Assembly (NCBI RefSeq): GCF_001426085.1
Contig: NZ_LMRR01000011.1
Location: 1 to 64,000 of the forward strand
Direction: 5' to 3'
Length of the DNA stretch: 64,000 nucleotides
Origin: Rhodococcus sp. Leaf278
GTDB lineage: Bacteria; Actinomycetota; Actinomycetes; Mycobacteriales; Mycobacteriaceae
Part shown: positions 49,662 to 58,037 of the stretch, piece after piece
Numbering within the stretch: the stretch's first letter is position 1
How the letters are laid out: each line of letters opens with the position of its first letter
Program-made: the position numbers and the translations under genes
The notes under the pieces: model-generated
Seen by the model: the letters and a program-made list of their open reading frames with translations, nothing else
Database searches by the model: none
Told to the model about the DNA's origin: nothing

Positions 49662-50960
49662 GTGATCTCCGACAGAACCCCTCGGTCGATGGCCGAGGTC
49701 CTTCGTTCACCGCGTTTCTGGCTCGCGCCGATCCTCGTCGTCTCGGCTCTGATGTCGTTTCTCGCGGCCCTGTATCTGGGCGGTGTTCTCGATCCGCGGG
49801 GCAACCTGCACGATCTGCCCATCGCGATCGTCAATCAGGACGAGGGCGACACGCTCGCGGGCGAGCAGCGCAACATCGGCAACGACATCGTCGACGGACT
49901 GATCCAGAATGTGGACTCCGAGAAGGTCGACTTTCGCGAGGTCGGGCCCGCTCAGGCCGACTCGCTGTTGTCCACGGCCGAGGTCTACGGCTCCATCGTG
50001 ATCCCCAGTGATTTCACCAAGAGAATGGGAATCCTGGCCGAGGGCAGCATCATTCCCGGCGACATCGAGAAGCCGATCATCACCGTCTACACCAACCCAC
50101 GCGCAGGCAGTTTCGGCATGTCGCTGGTCACAGGAGTGGCCACTCCGGCCTTCGAGTCCGTCAACCAGACTGTGGGACAACAGATCTCCGACCAAGTTCG
50201 TCAACAACTCGGCGACACTCCCCTGGCCGGCGCGAGCGCACTGACGTTGGCACAGCCGATCAATGTGATTGTTGCCCAATACGATCCACTGCCCGACGGT
50301 ACCGGCGGGGGCCTGTCCGCGTTCTACTACGCGCTACTGCTCGTCTTGGCAGGATTCACCGGCGCCACCATTGTCAGCACCCTCGTCGACGGCCTGTTGG
50401 GATTCACCCCCACCGAAATCGGACCGAAGTACATCCACCGCGGCCCCACCCGGATCAGCCGCTTCCAGACTTTGCTCGTCAAGTGGCTCGTGATGTTCGT
50501 TCTGGCCATGCTGGTGTCCGGCCTCTATCTGCTGATCAGCCATCTGCTCGGCATGCCCATCACGCACGCGTGGACACTGTGGCTGTACGGCGCTTTCGCG
50601 ATTACCGCCGTCGGCATTACCGCTGTGGCGGTGATGTCCGCGTTCGGCACAGCCGGATTACTGATCAACCTGATCGTCTTCATCATTCTGGCGCTGCCGT
50701 CGTCCGGTGGCACGATTCCGCTCGAGGCCAGCCCGCCGGTCTTCACCTGGCTGGCGCAGTTCGAGCCGATGCATCAGATTTTCCTCGGCACCCGATCGAT
50801 CCTGTATTTCAACGCCTCGCCCGACGCCGGCCTGCTGCATTCGGCGGGTATGACGTTGCTCGGGCTGGTCATCGGCCTGGTGTTCGGACTGGTGTTCACC
50901 CTTCTCTACGACCGCAAGGGCTTCGACAGAAGCCTCGATTCACCAGGTGCTATCAGCTGA
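49662..50960 (+). CDS. YhgE/Pip-domain ABC-2-type membrane permease
   Basis: The 432-residue protein has one N-terminal span (FWLAPILVVSALMSFLAALYLGG). An extracytoplasmic domain opens HDLPIAIVNQDEGDTLAGEQ, the signature of the YhgE/Pip (phage infection protein-like) family. Five to six C-terminal spans follow, including FYYALLLVLAGFTGATIVS, and the conserved PSSGGTIPLEASPPVF loop. Members resemble half of a drug or lipid exporter or form secretion-linked complexes; no ATPase gene is adjacent. GTG 49662 is used as start; ATG 49689 is equally possible. Function unknown. Confidence 0.78.
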   Translation: MISDRTPRSMAEVLRSPRFWLAPILVVSALMSFLAALYLGGVLDPRGNLHDLPIAIVNQDEGDTLAGEQRNIGNDIVDGLIQNVDSEKVDFREVGPAQADSLLSTAEVYGSIVIPSDFTKRMGILAEGSIIPGDIEKPIITVYTNPRAGSFGMSLVTGVATPAFESVNQTVGQQISDQVRQQLGDTPLAGASALTLAQPINVIVAQYDPLPDGTGGGLSAFYYALLLVLAGFTGATIVSTLVDGLLGFTPTEIGPKYIHRGPTRISRFQTLLVKWLVMFVLAMLVSGLYLLISHLLGMPITHAWTLWLYGAFAITAVGITAVAVMSAFGTAGLLINLIVFIILALPSSGGTIPLEASPPVFTWLAQFEPMHQIFLGTRSILYFNASPDAGLLHSAGMTLLGLVIGLVFGLVFTLLYDRKGFDRSLDSPGAIS

Positions 50961-50979
50961 CGTCGGTACAGTGGGTCCA

Positions 50980-51723
50980 ATGCTTGCTGTTGATCCGGCC
51001 GGGAGCGTGGCACCCCGACGTGCCTTCCACGCTTACCTCGACGTCGCCACCGTCGTCCTTGTGCTCGTGGGCACCAATCTCATCGCGCACTTCACCACGG
51101 CGTGGGCCAGTATCGCGACGGTTCCCATCGCGGCGGTACTGCTGGTGGTTCTCTCGAATCGACGTGGCTTGGGCTGGGCAGAACTGGGTCTGTCACCGAA
51201 GCAGTGGAAGACGGGCTCGCTGTACGCGCTGGGTGCGGTCGGAATAGTCCTGACGGTCGTGGCCATCGGCGCGTTGCTCCCGATGACTCGGCCGTTCTTC
51301 ATGGCCGATCGGTATGCGACCGTCTCGGCCGCGGTGATCGCGTCGATGATCGTGATTCCACTGCAAACCGTCATTCCGGAGGAGCTCGCCTTCCGCGGGG
51401 TTCTGCACGGAACGCTCGGGCGCATCTACGGAGCACGAGGTGTCTTCGCCGCGGGATCGCTGCTCTTCGGACTGTGGCACATCGCGTCCTCGCTCGGTCT
51501 GACCGCCGGCAATGTCGGCCTCAGTGGGTTCCTCGGGGGCGGGCTGTTCGGCCAAATCGTGGGGATTGCGCTCGCCGTCATTGCGACCGCAGCCGCAGGC
51601 GTCGTGTTCACGTGGCTGCGAAGTCGAAGCGGGAGTCTCATCGCACCCATCGCCCTGCACTGGTCGTTGAACGGACTCGGTGCATTGGCCGCCGCCCTCG
51701 TGTGGCATGCCTCGGTGAGCTGA
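50980..51723 (+). CDS. CPBP-family intramembrane metalloprotease
   Basis: The 247-residue multispan protein (about seven hydrophobic segments) has the Abi/CaaX motifs VIPEELAFRGVLHGTLGR (EExxxR), LLFGLWHIASS (FxxxH) and ALHWSLNGLG (HxxxN). Such proteases act inside the membrane, for example in bacteriocin self-immunity or signalling; the substrate is unknown. The ATG at 50980 follows the permease stop by 19 bases, so co-transcription is likely. A GTG at 50947 would overlap the permease and was not preferred. Confidence 0.88.
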   Translation: MLAVDPAGSVAPRRAFHAYLDVATVVLVLVGTNLIAHFTTAWASIATVPIAAVLLVVLSNRRGLGWAELGLSPKQWKTGSLYALGAVGIVLTVVAIGALLPMTRPFFMADRYATVSAAVIASMIVIPLQTVIPEELAFRGVLHGTLGRIYGARGVFAAGSLLFGLWHIASSLGLTAGNVGLSGFLGGGLFGQIVGIALAVIATAAAGVVFTWLRSRSGSLIAPIALHWSLNGLGALAAALVWHASVS

Positions 51724-51728
51724 CGAGC

Positions 51729-52337
51729 GTGAAAGAGGACCTGCACGAGTATCTCCGCATCGCCCGCAAGAACATGCTGTGGAAACTCGACGGCCTCACC
51801 GAATACCAGAAGCGTCGGCCGATGACGCCGACCGGAACCAATCTCCTGGGTCTCGTGAAGCACTTGGCAATTACCGAATACGGCTATTTCGGAATCACTT
51901 TCGGTCGCGAGTTTCCCGCTCGTTTCGCCGAACTGGAGGCATCGGCCGTGGCCCGGCTGAATTCCGACATGTGGGCCACCGCTGAAGAATCGTCGGAATC
52001 GATTGTCGCCCTCTATCGGGAGGCCTGGGAACACTCCGACAAGACCATCGAGGCCAACGAACTGGACACAGTCGGACGCGTCCTGCACTGGCCGGTGGAG
52101 AAGCAAGAAGTGACGTTGCATCGCGTGCTGGTGCACATGTGCATCGAAACGAATCGACATGCCGGACACGCAGACATACTGCGCGAATTGATCGACAACT
52201 CCGTCGGACTGCGCCTCGGCAACGAGAACATGGCCGACGGCGACGCAGCCTGGTGGGATCAGTACCGATCCGAGCTGGAAACCGTTGCGCAAGAGGCTGA
52301 CGACACCCATTCGGCGAAGCGACGTTCCGACGAGTAG
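51729..52337 (+). CDS. DinB/DUF664-family protein
   Basis: The 202-residue four-helix-bundle protein begins KEDLHEYLRIARKNMLWKLDG and has NLLGLVKHLAITEYGYFG, TLHRVLVHMCIETNRHAGHAD and AWWDQYR. Histidines in VKHLA, TNRHAGH and near ETNRH are the expected metal ligands. DUF664 members are thiol transferases or stress-related enzymes; mycothiol-dependent activity is possible here but unproven. The GTG start lies five bases after the protease stop, suggesting an operon with it. Confidence 0.82.
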   Translation: MKEDLHEYLRIARKNMLWKLDGLTEYQKRRPMTPTGTNLLGLVKHLAITEYGYFGITFGREFPARFAELEASAVARLNSDMWATAEESSESIVALYREAWEHSDKTIEANELDTVGRVLHWPVEKQEVTLHRVLVHMCIETNRHAGHADILRELIDNSVGLRLGNENMADGDAAWWDQYRSELETVAQEADDTHSAKRRSDE

Positions 52338-52409
52338 GTGTAGCGCAGCAACCGTCGACGGCGCACGGTCGATGTTTCGTTGAGCGAGACGTATCGGGAA
52401 TTTCCGGCC

Positions 52410-52868
52410 ATGGCAATTGTTGGCGCCGACGTGCTTAATAACGAGACCGCCACCGAAACCGAGCTGAGCCCCAAATCCTGGGTCCGCGAGCTGACCGAAC
52501 AGATTCTCGAGCAGGGCACTACAGAGGGGGCCGAGTACGAGGGCCGGCCCGTTGTGCTGTTCACGATCACCGGGGCGAAATCCGGCAAAAAACGGTACGT
52601 GCCGCTGATGCGTGTCGAGGCCGGCGGCAGTTACGCCATGGTCGGCTCCAACGGTGCCGGCACCGCGAACCCGTCGTGGTACTACAACATCAAGGCAAAC
52701 CCCACCGTCACGGTGCAGGACGGGACAAAAATTGTCACCCTCCACGCCCGCGAGCTCGAGGGGGCCGAGCGTGAGAAGTGGTGGACGCTGGCCGTCGAGT
52801 CCTTCCCTCAGTACGCCGAATTCCAGTCCCAGACGGACCGTCAACTTCCCGTCTTCATTCTGGAGTGA
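52410..52868 (+). CDS. Deazaflavin (F420)-dependent nitroreductase-family protein
   Basis: The 152-residue split-barrel protein is of the Ddn family: SPKSWVRELTEQILEQGTT, VLFTITGAKSGKKRYVPLMR, GSYAMVGSNGAGTANPSWYY, NIKANPTVTVQDG and TDRQLPVFILE. These match the F420H2-binding group of actinobacterial nitroreductases. The physiological substrate is unknown, probably a quinone. ATG 52410 is used; TTG 52380 would add ten residues. The short N-terminal stretch before SPKSW is variable in the family. Another F420-type gene follows directly. Confidence 0.86.
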   Translation: MAIVGADVLNNETATETELSPKSWVRELTEQILEQGTTEGAEYEGRPVVLFTITGAKSGKKRYVPLMRVEAGGSYAMVGSNGAGTANPSWYYNIKANPTVTVQDGTKIVTLHARELEGAEREKWWTLAVESFPQYAEFQSQTDRQLPVFILE

Positions 52869-52928
52869 CCCTGCAGGACACCCCACTTCACGCCCGGTGC
52901 ACGGGCATCACCCAACGTTAGGACAGCC

Positions 52929-53762
52929 TTGAAGATCGGGATCTCTACCTTTGTCACCGACGACGGAATCGACCCGGTGTCGCTGGCTCGCGCCATCGAG
53001 GAGCGTGGATTCGACTCGCTGGTAGTCGCCGAGCACACTCACATCCCAGCCAGTAGGGAGACGGCGTTTCCTACGGGCGAGGAGATGCCCGACTTCTACT
53101 ATCGGACACTCGACCCATTCGTCACTCTGGCAGCGGCCGCAGCGGTCACATCCAAGATCGATCTGATCACCGGTATCGCCTTGCTCATTCAGCGCGACCC
53201 CATCACCACTGCAAAGGAATCCGCCAGTATCGACGTGATCTCGCGGGGTCGGTTCGGATTCGGTGTGGGGGCTGGTTGGCTCCTCGAGGAAATCCGCAAC
53301 CACGGCACCGACCCGAAGACACGGGGAGCGCTGTTGGACGAACAAATCGAGGCAATCAAAGCCCTGTGGACGAACGAGCCGGCCGAGTATCACGGCAAGC
53401 ACGTCGATATCGAACTCTCCTACCTGCGCCCCAAGCCGGTGCAGACACCACATCCCCCGATCTACATCGGCGGTGCCTCCGATGCCACGGTCAAGCGCAT
53501 CATCCGGCACGACGCCGGGTGGATAGCCAACCCGCAGCCCGTCGATGTCATGTCCTCGCGCATCGATCAGATGCGCGAAGGACTCGGGCACGACGTTCCG
53601 TTGCTCCAGTTCGGCACCCCCGCGGACCCCGAATACTGGAAAGCCTGCGAAGAACTGGGAGTCGGACACCTCGCGCTCATGCTGCCGACCGCGCCGCACG
53701 ACGAGTCGCTGAAAATCCTCGACGAGTACGCCGCAATGGCGTCCGCGTACCGCGGAAGATAA
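52929..53762 (+). CDS. LLM-class F420-dependent oxidoreductase
   Basis: The 277-residue luciferase-like protein starts at a TTG (KIGISTFVTDDGIDPVSLAR). It has SLVVAEHTHIPASRETAFP, LLIQRDPITTAKESASIDV, SRGRFGFGVGAGWLLEEIRN and PPIYIGGASDATVKRIIRHD. This is the pattern of the F420-binding subfamily common in mycobacteria and rhodococci. The reaction is unknown. It follows the deazaflavin-type gene by 60 bases and may share its transcript. A 14-bp terminator hairpin lies beyond the stop. Confidence 0.88.
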   Translation: MKIGISTFVTDDGIDPVSLARAIEERGFDSLVVAEHTHIPASRETAFPTGEEMPDFYYRTLDPFVTLAAAAAVTSKIDLITGIALLIQRDPITTAKESASIDVISRGRFGFGVGAGWLLEEIRNHGTDPKTRGALLDEQIEAIKALWTNEPAEYHGKHVDIELSYLRPKPVQTPHPPIYIGGASDATVKRIIRHDAGWIANPQPVDVMSSRIDQMREGLGHDVPLLQFGTPADPEYWKACEELGVGHLALMLPTAPHDESLKILDEYAAMASAYRGR

Positions 53763-53801
53763 TTCTTCGGCGCGCTCGTGAGTCGCGTCTGAGCAGCCAG
53801 A

Positions 53802-53834
53802 CCAGCCCCCGCACCACTGCGGTGCGGGGGCTGG
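53802..53834. terminator. Strong hairpin between converging genes
   Basis: The arms CCAGCCCCCGCACC (53802-53815) and GGTGCGGGGGCTGG (53821-53834) pair perfectly around ACTGC. It serves the LLM gene on the plus strand and the Pro/Gly-rich gene on the minus strand. Confidence 0.9.
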
Positions 53835-53847
53835 AAGAACATCTCGT

Positions 53848-54411
53848 TCAGGAACCGGACGGCGCTGCCGGCGGTGCCGGCGGCGCGGGAGGCGTAGCGC
53901 CATCACCTTCGGCAGGCGGAGCAGGCGGCGTCGCGCCGTCTCCCGGTGCACACACTGCACCACCGGGGCCACCTGCGCCCGGCCCACCCTTACCTGGACC
54001 ACCATCGGCTGGGCCGCCCTTGCCCGGACCACCCGCAGGCGGAGCAGGCGGCGTTGCGCCGTCACCCGGTGCCGGTGGGGTCGGAACCGCGGGAACCGTC
54101 GATCCATCGCCGGAATCCGGTGCTGCAGGAGCCGCCGGCACCTCGGATGCATCCGTTCCCCCACCACCGTCGGTTCGCTGCCCGAGGTCAGACGACGACG
54201 CGACCGTGGACACGCCGGGCGAGACGTCGGGGCCGGTTGCTGCGAACACCGCGCCGGTCACCAGGGCTCCGACGGCCAGACCTGCAGCTGCGGTCGCGGC
54301 CAGCGGTACCCGTCCTCTCCAACGCTTGGGCTTGTTCTCCCGAGTCGCCGGGGCACTCGGGGTGGGCTCGGGGTTGGATGCGGCTGGGATCGGTTGAGTC
54401 TGATCGTTCAC
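53848..54411 (-). CDS. Pro/Gly/Ala-rich single-span membrane protein
   Basis: The 187-residue protein has a basic cytoplasmic head (RENKPKRWRGRVP) and one membrane span (LAATAAAGLAVGALVTGAVFA). An outer tail of about 115 residues is low-complexity, with repeats of GDGATPPAPPA and GGPGKGGP and a single cysteine (AVCAPGDG). No enzyme domain is visible. The GTG at 54411 was chosen because AAGGAG lies just before it. It diverges from a response-regulator gene whose upstream region has CTTCAGG repeats, so it is probably a target of the two-component system, whose kinase also has a Pro-rich outer loop. Function unknown. Confidence 0.72.
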   Translation of the reverse strand: MNDQTQPIPAASNPEPTPSAPATRENKPKRWRGRVPLAATAAAGLAVGALVTGAVFAATGPDVSPGVSTVASSSDLGQRTDGGGGTDASEVPAAPAAPDSGDGSTVPAVPTPPAPGDGATPPAPPAGGPGKGGPADGGPGKGGPGAGGPGGAVCAPGDGATPPAPPAEGDGATPPAPPAPPAAPSGS

Positions 54412-54483
54412 GTTCACTCCTTGTTGGGACTGTGTCGTTCGTTTCGGTCTGTCACCGACACTGCCGCCGCTAGCTGAAGACAC

Positions 54484-54518
54484 CCTGAAGCTGGGCGCAT
54501 CTTCAGGATCACTTCAGG
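54484..54518. promoter_or_regulatory. CTTCAGG repeats: candidate binding sites of the adjacent response regulator
   Basis: CTTCAGG occurs at 54501-54507 and 54512-54518 (11-bp period) and as CCTGAAG at 54484-54490. Direct repeats with 11-bp spacing are typical for OmpR/PhoP-family dimers. They lie in the divergent promoter between the Pro/Gly-rich gene and the regulator, 20 bases before the regulator start. Confidence 0.68.
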
Positions 54519-54538
54519 TGGTGGGTGACAATCGAGGC

Positions 54539-55222
54539 ATGACATACAGTTCCGCTCCCCGGGTGATGGTGGTGGAGGACTCGCTGCCGATCCGGGAAGC
54601 GCTGGTGGCAGCGTTCGAGGACACAGGTTTCACTGCCGCGTCCTTACCCGACGGCGACGACTTCGAGACGACGATGGCAGGCTTCCGGCCCGATGTGGTG
54701 ATCCTCGACGTCATGCTGCCCGGTGCGCGCGACGGGTTCGATCTCATCGACGTCGTCCGCCAGAGCAGCGATGCGGGGATCATCATGGTCACCGCCAAGG
54801 ACCAGTTGGCCGACCGTCTGCGCGGACTCGCCGACGGTGCCGACGACTATGTGGTCAAACCGTTTCAGCTCGACGAGGTGGTTGCCCGCGCGAAATCGGT
54901 GTTGCGTCGCCGCGGTCGGTCGTCCGACGCCGTCCAGGTAGGCGATCTACTGGTCGACGAGTCCGCCGGAGTGGTCACTCGGGCCGGTCAGGTTCTCGAT
55001 CTGACGGCGACGGAACTCCGTTTGGCCACGTTCTTGGTCGCGCAGCGCGGACGCACCGTCTCCAAAACGTCCATCCTCGAATCGGTTTGGGGCTACGGCG
55101 CGTACGACGGCAACCTGGTGGAAGTGCACATCAGTGCGTTGCGTCGCAAGATGGAAGCCCATGGGCCACGGTTGATCCATACCGTCCGCGGCCTCGGTTA
55201 TGCATTGCGGGCTCCGCAGTGA
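54539..55222 (+). CDS. OmpR-family response regulator
   Basis: The 227-residue protein has a receiver domain with acidic pocket VMVVEDSLPIREAL, phospho-acceptor VVILDVMLPGARDGFDL, IIMVTAKDQLADRLRG (Thr and Lys) and the PFQLDEVVARAKSVLRRRG linker. The C-terminal winged helix shows LTATELRLATFLVAQRG and GAYDGNLVEVHISALRRKM. The ATG at 54539 follows GTGACAATCG without a strong ribosome site; GTG 54518 is an alternative. The stop overlaps the kinase start in GTGA. Likely autoregulated through the CTTCAGG sites. Confidence 0.94.
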   Translation: MTYSSAPRVMVVEDSLPIREALVAAFEDTGFTAASLPDGDDFETTMAGFRPDVVILDVMLPGARDGFDLIDVVRQSSDAGIIMVTAKDQLADRLRGLADGADDYVVKPFQLDEVVARAKSVLRRRGRSSDAVQVGDLLVDESAGVVTRAGQVLDLTATELRLATFLVAQRGRTVSKTSILESVWGYGAYDGNLVEVHISALRRKMEAHGPRLIHTVRGLGYALRAPQ

Positions 55223-56634
55223 ACCGGACGCCTACCCCCTCGCTTCGGATGCGGGTGGTCGCCACTGTCGTCGTGTTGTTCGCGGTGTTGCTGGTGATCG
55301 TCGGCTCTTCGGTGGATGTCGTTCTCGGCCAGCAGCTTCGGCGCGACTTGGAAGCACGGTTATCGGACAGGTCGACCCGCGCCGTCGAGCTCGTGGAGAG
55401 CGGCGTCAGCCCCGAGGATCTGGTGCAGGCTCTTCAGGGCGACGCCATCAGAGTTCGCGTGACCACTGCGGACGGCACTGTGTACGGCGCTCCCGGCAGC
55501 GGACCTTCCGAGCCGGTCATTCGGCCCGCTACCCCGGCTCCGCCTGGCGGCCAGACGAGGGCTCCCAACCCTCCCGGACCACCCGATCCTCCTGCACCCC
55601 CGTCGGATTCGTTGGAAATCACCGAACCTCTACCCGACGGTTCGACGCTGTCGCTCCTCGGCGATACCACCGCGATCGCCGACGTTCGACGTCAACTCCG
55701 GATCCTGATGCTGGGGGCGGGAGCCGTCACCCTGCTGCTGGCCGCCGCTGCATTGACGTTTGCCGTACGACGTGCACTCTCTCCACTGGACTCCATGACC
55801 TCGGTGGCCCGTCGAATCACCAATGGCGACAGGGGCAGACGGCTCCTCCCCACCAAACCCAACACCGACCTCGGCCGCACGGCATCGGCCGTGGACGAGA
55901 TGCTCGACGCCCTCGAGGATGCCGAACGACGGGAGGCCTCGGCCGCACGCACAGCCAGGCTTGCCGAGGAGGACATGCGCCGCTTTCTGGCCGATGCCGC
56001 GCACGAGCTGCGCACTCCGGTCGCCGGAATCTCGGCGCTGGCGCAGTCGCTGCAGCGCGATGCCGAGCAACGCCCCGATCGGGTCTTACGGTGGAGCGAG
56101 TTGCTGGTCGGCGAATCCTCCAGAGCATCGCGTCTGGTATCGGACATGCTCGATTCCGTTCGTGCAGAGAACACCTCGGACCTCGAGCTGGTCGACGCGG
56201 ACCTCGCCGATGTCACGCGTCGCACGGTCGAGCGCGCTGCCTTACTCGCGCCGCACATCCAGTTCGATATCGCTGCAGCGCAACCAGTTCCGGTTCGAGT
56301 GGACGTCGGACGCATCGAGCAGATCCTGTCGAACGTGCTCGACAACGCTGCTCGATTCACACCGTCCGGCGGCACGATTCGGATAACCGTCGGCGTGGAT
56401 TCGCAGGCGATCGTCACCGTCGACGACGACGGGCCCGGGGTCGCCGAGGCGGACCGTGAGCGCATCTTCGAGCGGCTCGTCAGGCTGAACTCTGCACGCG
56501 ATCGCTCGTCCGGGGGCGTCGGATTGGGACTATCGATCGCCCGGACACTGGCGCGCGCACATGGCGGCGAACTCACCTGCCTCGCAGGGCCTACCGGCGC
56601 GAGATTCCGCCTGACCCTTCCCCTCGAACCTTAA
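55219..56634 (+). CDS. Two-component sensor histidine kinase
   Basis: The 471-residue kinase has a first span (VVATVVVLFAVLLVIVGSSV), an outer domain of about 115 residues with a Pro-rich segment (GGQTRAPNPPGPPDPPAPP), and a second span (ILMLGAGAVTLLLAAAALTF). A HAMP domain follows, then DAAHELRTPVAGISALAQS (phospho-His), NVLDNAARFTPSGG (N box), VDDDGPGVAEADRERIFE (G1/F) and GGVGLGLSIARTLARAHGG (G2). The GTG start overlaps the regulator by four bases. The ligand is unknown; the Pro-rich loop and the Pro-rich membrane protein across the promoter suggest an envelope signal. Confidence 0.93.
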   Translation: MNRTPTPSLRMRVVATVVVLFAVLLVIVGSSVDVVLGQQLRRDLEARLSDRSTRAVELVESGVSPEDLVQALQGDAIRVRVTTADGTVYGAPGSGPSEPVIRPATPAPPGGQTRAPNPPGPPDPPAPPSDSLEITEPLPDGSTLSLLGDTTAIADVRRQLRILMLGAGAVTLLLAAAALTFAVRRALSPLDSMTSVARRITNGDRGRRLLPTKPNTDLGRTASAVDEMLDALEDAERREASAARTARLAEEDMRRFLADAAHELRTPVAGISALAQSLQRDAEQRPDRVLRWSELLVGESSRASRLVSDMLDSVRAENTSDLELVDADLADVTRRTVERAALLAPHIQFDIAAAQPVPVRVDVGRIEQILSNVLDNAARFTPSGGTIRITVGVDSQAIVTVDDDGPGVAEADRERIFERLVRLNSARDRSSGGVGLGLSIARTLARAHGGELTCLAGPTGARFRLTLPLEP

Positions 56635-56635
56635 A

Positions 56636-56674
56636 ACCCTGAATCCTGAAACCTTGAAACCCTGAAACCCTGAA
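56636..56674. repeat. Five degenerate 8-bp units (ACCCTGAA) after the kinase stop
   Basis: The units are ACCCTGAA, TCCTGAA (one base short), ACCTTGAA, ACCCTGAA and ACCCTGAA, starting two bases after the kinase stop codon. The tract is AT-richer than its surroundings and looks like slippage-grown sequence. It lies in the 48-bp gap before the converging acetyltransferase gene, where no terminator hairpin is seen. Confidence 0.75.
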
Positions 56675-56682
56675 TACGCCTG

Positions 56683-57168
56683 CTACTCGACGATCAAATC
56701 CATCAGCAGGCTGTCGTGCCACCCGCTCGGGCCCTTCTCGTACTTGCGCATGATTCCCACCGGATCGAAACCGACTGCGCTGTAGCAGGCTATTGCTACC
56801 GCGTTGTCTGCGGCCGGGTCGATCACCAGGCGATGGTGACCCAGATCCACAGTCAAGTAGCGCACGAGTGTTCGCACGGCATCCTGTCCGACTCCGCGGC
56901 CGTGGACGGCCGGGTCGAGAAAGATGTCGATCGACGCGTGCCGGTACATCGGATCGGTCTCTTCGCCGTACTGAATCAAACCGACTGTTGCACTGTTCAA
57001 TTCGACAATCAGACGGGTCTCGTCGGTGTTGTCGAACGGCCAGTTCTCGTCGGCGTCCCCGTCACCCCACCGGGCGTACACCTCGGGGGTGTGCAGGATT
57101 CGGCGTAGCTCCTGCACGTCCTCGGCGGCAACGGGTCGTAGCACGACCCGTTCACCGCGGAGGTTCAT
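56683..57168 (-). CDS. GNAT acetyltransferase, AAC(6')-like
   Basis: The 161-residue protein has RGERVVLRPVAAEDVQELRR at the N-terminus, VGLIQYGEETDPMYRHASID, and the acetyl-CoA-binding FLDPAVHGRGVGQDAVRTLV (R/Q-x-x-G-x-G/A type). LVIDPAADNAVAIACYSAVGF follows, as in aminoglycoside 6'-N-acetyltransferase relatives. Such chromosomal genes often act on other amines, so resistance is not implied. The ATG at 57168 lies ten bases downstream of the acyltransferase stop on the same strand. Confidence 0.88.
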   Translation of the reverse strand: MNLRGERVVLRPVAAEDVQELRRILHTPEVYARWGDGDADENWPFDNTDETRLIVELNSATVGLIQYGEETDPMYRHASIDIFLDPAVHGRGVGQDAVRTLVRYLTVDLGHHRLVIDPAADNAVAIACYSAVGFDPVGIMRKYEKGPSGWHDSLLMDLIVE

Positions 57169-57177
57169 CGCACAGTT

Positions 57178-57918
57178 CTACTCGGCGCGCTTGGCCGCGC
57201 GTGCCGCGAGGTCCTGGGCGTCGAGCTTGTCGGCTTCCTCCAGAGTCGGGGCACTGCCGCCGAGTCGGGCCGGCACCCAGTAGGCACCCGGCTCGTGGTG
57301 GTAGCCCTCCTGCAGCTCGAGCAGCATCTTCTGCATCACCGCACGCAGCGTGTCGGTGAGCTCGTTCGGCGGTCCGACCGGCGCAATCGGCTCACCCACG
57401 GCAATGGAGATCGGAGTGTTGGTGCGGCCCAATCGCTTCGGGTAGCCCTTGGTCCACACGCGCTGCGCGCCCCAGATGACCGTCGGGATGATGGGGACGC
57501 CGGCTTCGATGGCCATGCGCGCTGCACCGGACTTGAATTCCTTGATCTCGAAGCTTCGACTGATGGTGGCCTCGGGATACACGCCCACCAGTTCCCCGTT
57601 GCGCAGACTGTCCACGGCCGCTTTGTACGACTGCGCCCCGGCACCGCGGTCGACGGGGATGTGCTTGAGCGCACGCATGATGGGGCCCGAGATCTTGTTG
57701 TCGAAGACTTCCTTCTTGGCCATGAATCGGATGTAGCGCTTCACTCGCCGCGGCGGCAGACCGGCATAGGTGAAGTCCATGTATCCGGTGTGGTTGACGG
57801 CGATGACCGCTCCACCGGTAGCAGGGATGTGTTCCTCGCCCTCGACCTCGAACTTCAGGCCCTCGAACGCGAACACCGCGCGAGCGATGCCGATGACTGA
57901 TCGGTAGACGGGTTCCAC
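57178..57918 (-). CDS. Lysophospholipid (1-acylglycerol-3-phosphate-type) acyltransferase
   Basis: The 246-residue PlsC-domain protein has motif I VIAVNHTGYMDFTYAG (HxxxxD), KRYIRFMAKKEVFDNK, VPVDRG-like HIPVDRGAGAQ, and motif III GVYPEATISRSFEIKEFKSG in place of the more usual EGTRS. VPIIPTVIWGAQRVW completes the family pattern. It transfers acyl chains in phospholipid or glycolipid synthesis. M. tuberculosis has a cluster of related acyltransferases (Rv3814c-Rv3816c) in the equivalent place, reduced here to one gene. GTG start at 57918. It is probably co-transcribed with the GNAT gene. Confidence 0.9.
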   Translation of the reverse strand: MEPVYRSVIGIARAVFAFEGLKFEVEGEEHIPATGGAVIAVNHTGYMDFTYAGLPPRRVKRYIRFMAKKEVFDNKISGPIMRALKHIPVDRGAGAQSYKAAVDSLRNGELVGVYPEATISRSFEIKEFKSGAARMAIEAGVPIIPTVIWGAQRVWTKGYPKRLGRTNTPISIAVGEPIAPVGPPNELTDTLRAVMQKMLLELQEGYHHEPGAYWVPARLGGSAPTLEEADKLDAQDLAARAAKRAE

Positions 57919-58037
57919 AGTCGGTTAGCGTAGTCGGTGGACGGGGTCGGAGAAAGATCCGGCCGGAGTGCTGTCGGGTCGGAGTGCGGTCGGGTCGTGC
58001 GCAGTTCGGTAGAAGAGCTATGGGGGAGAGAAAACAC

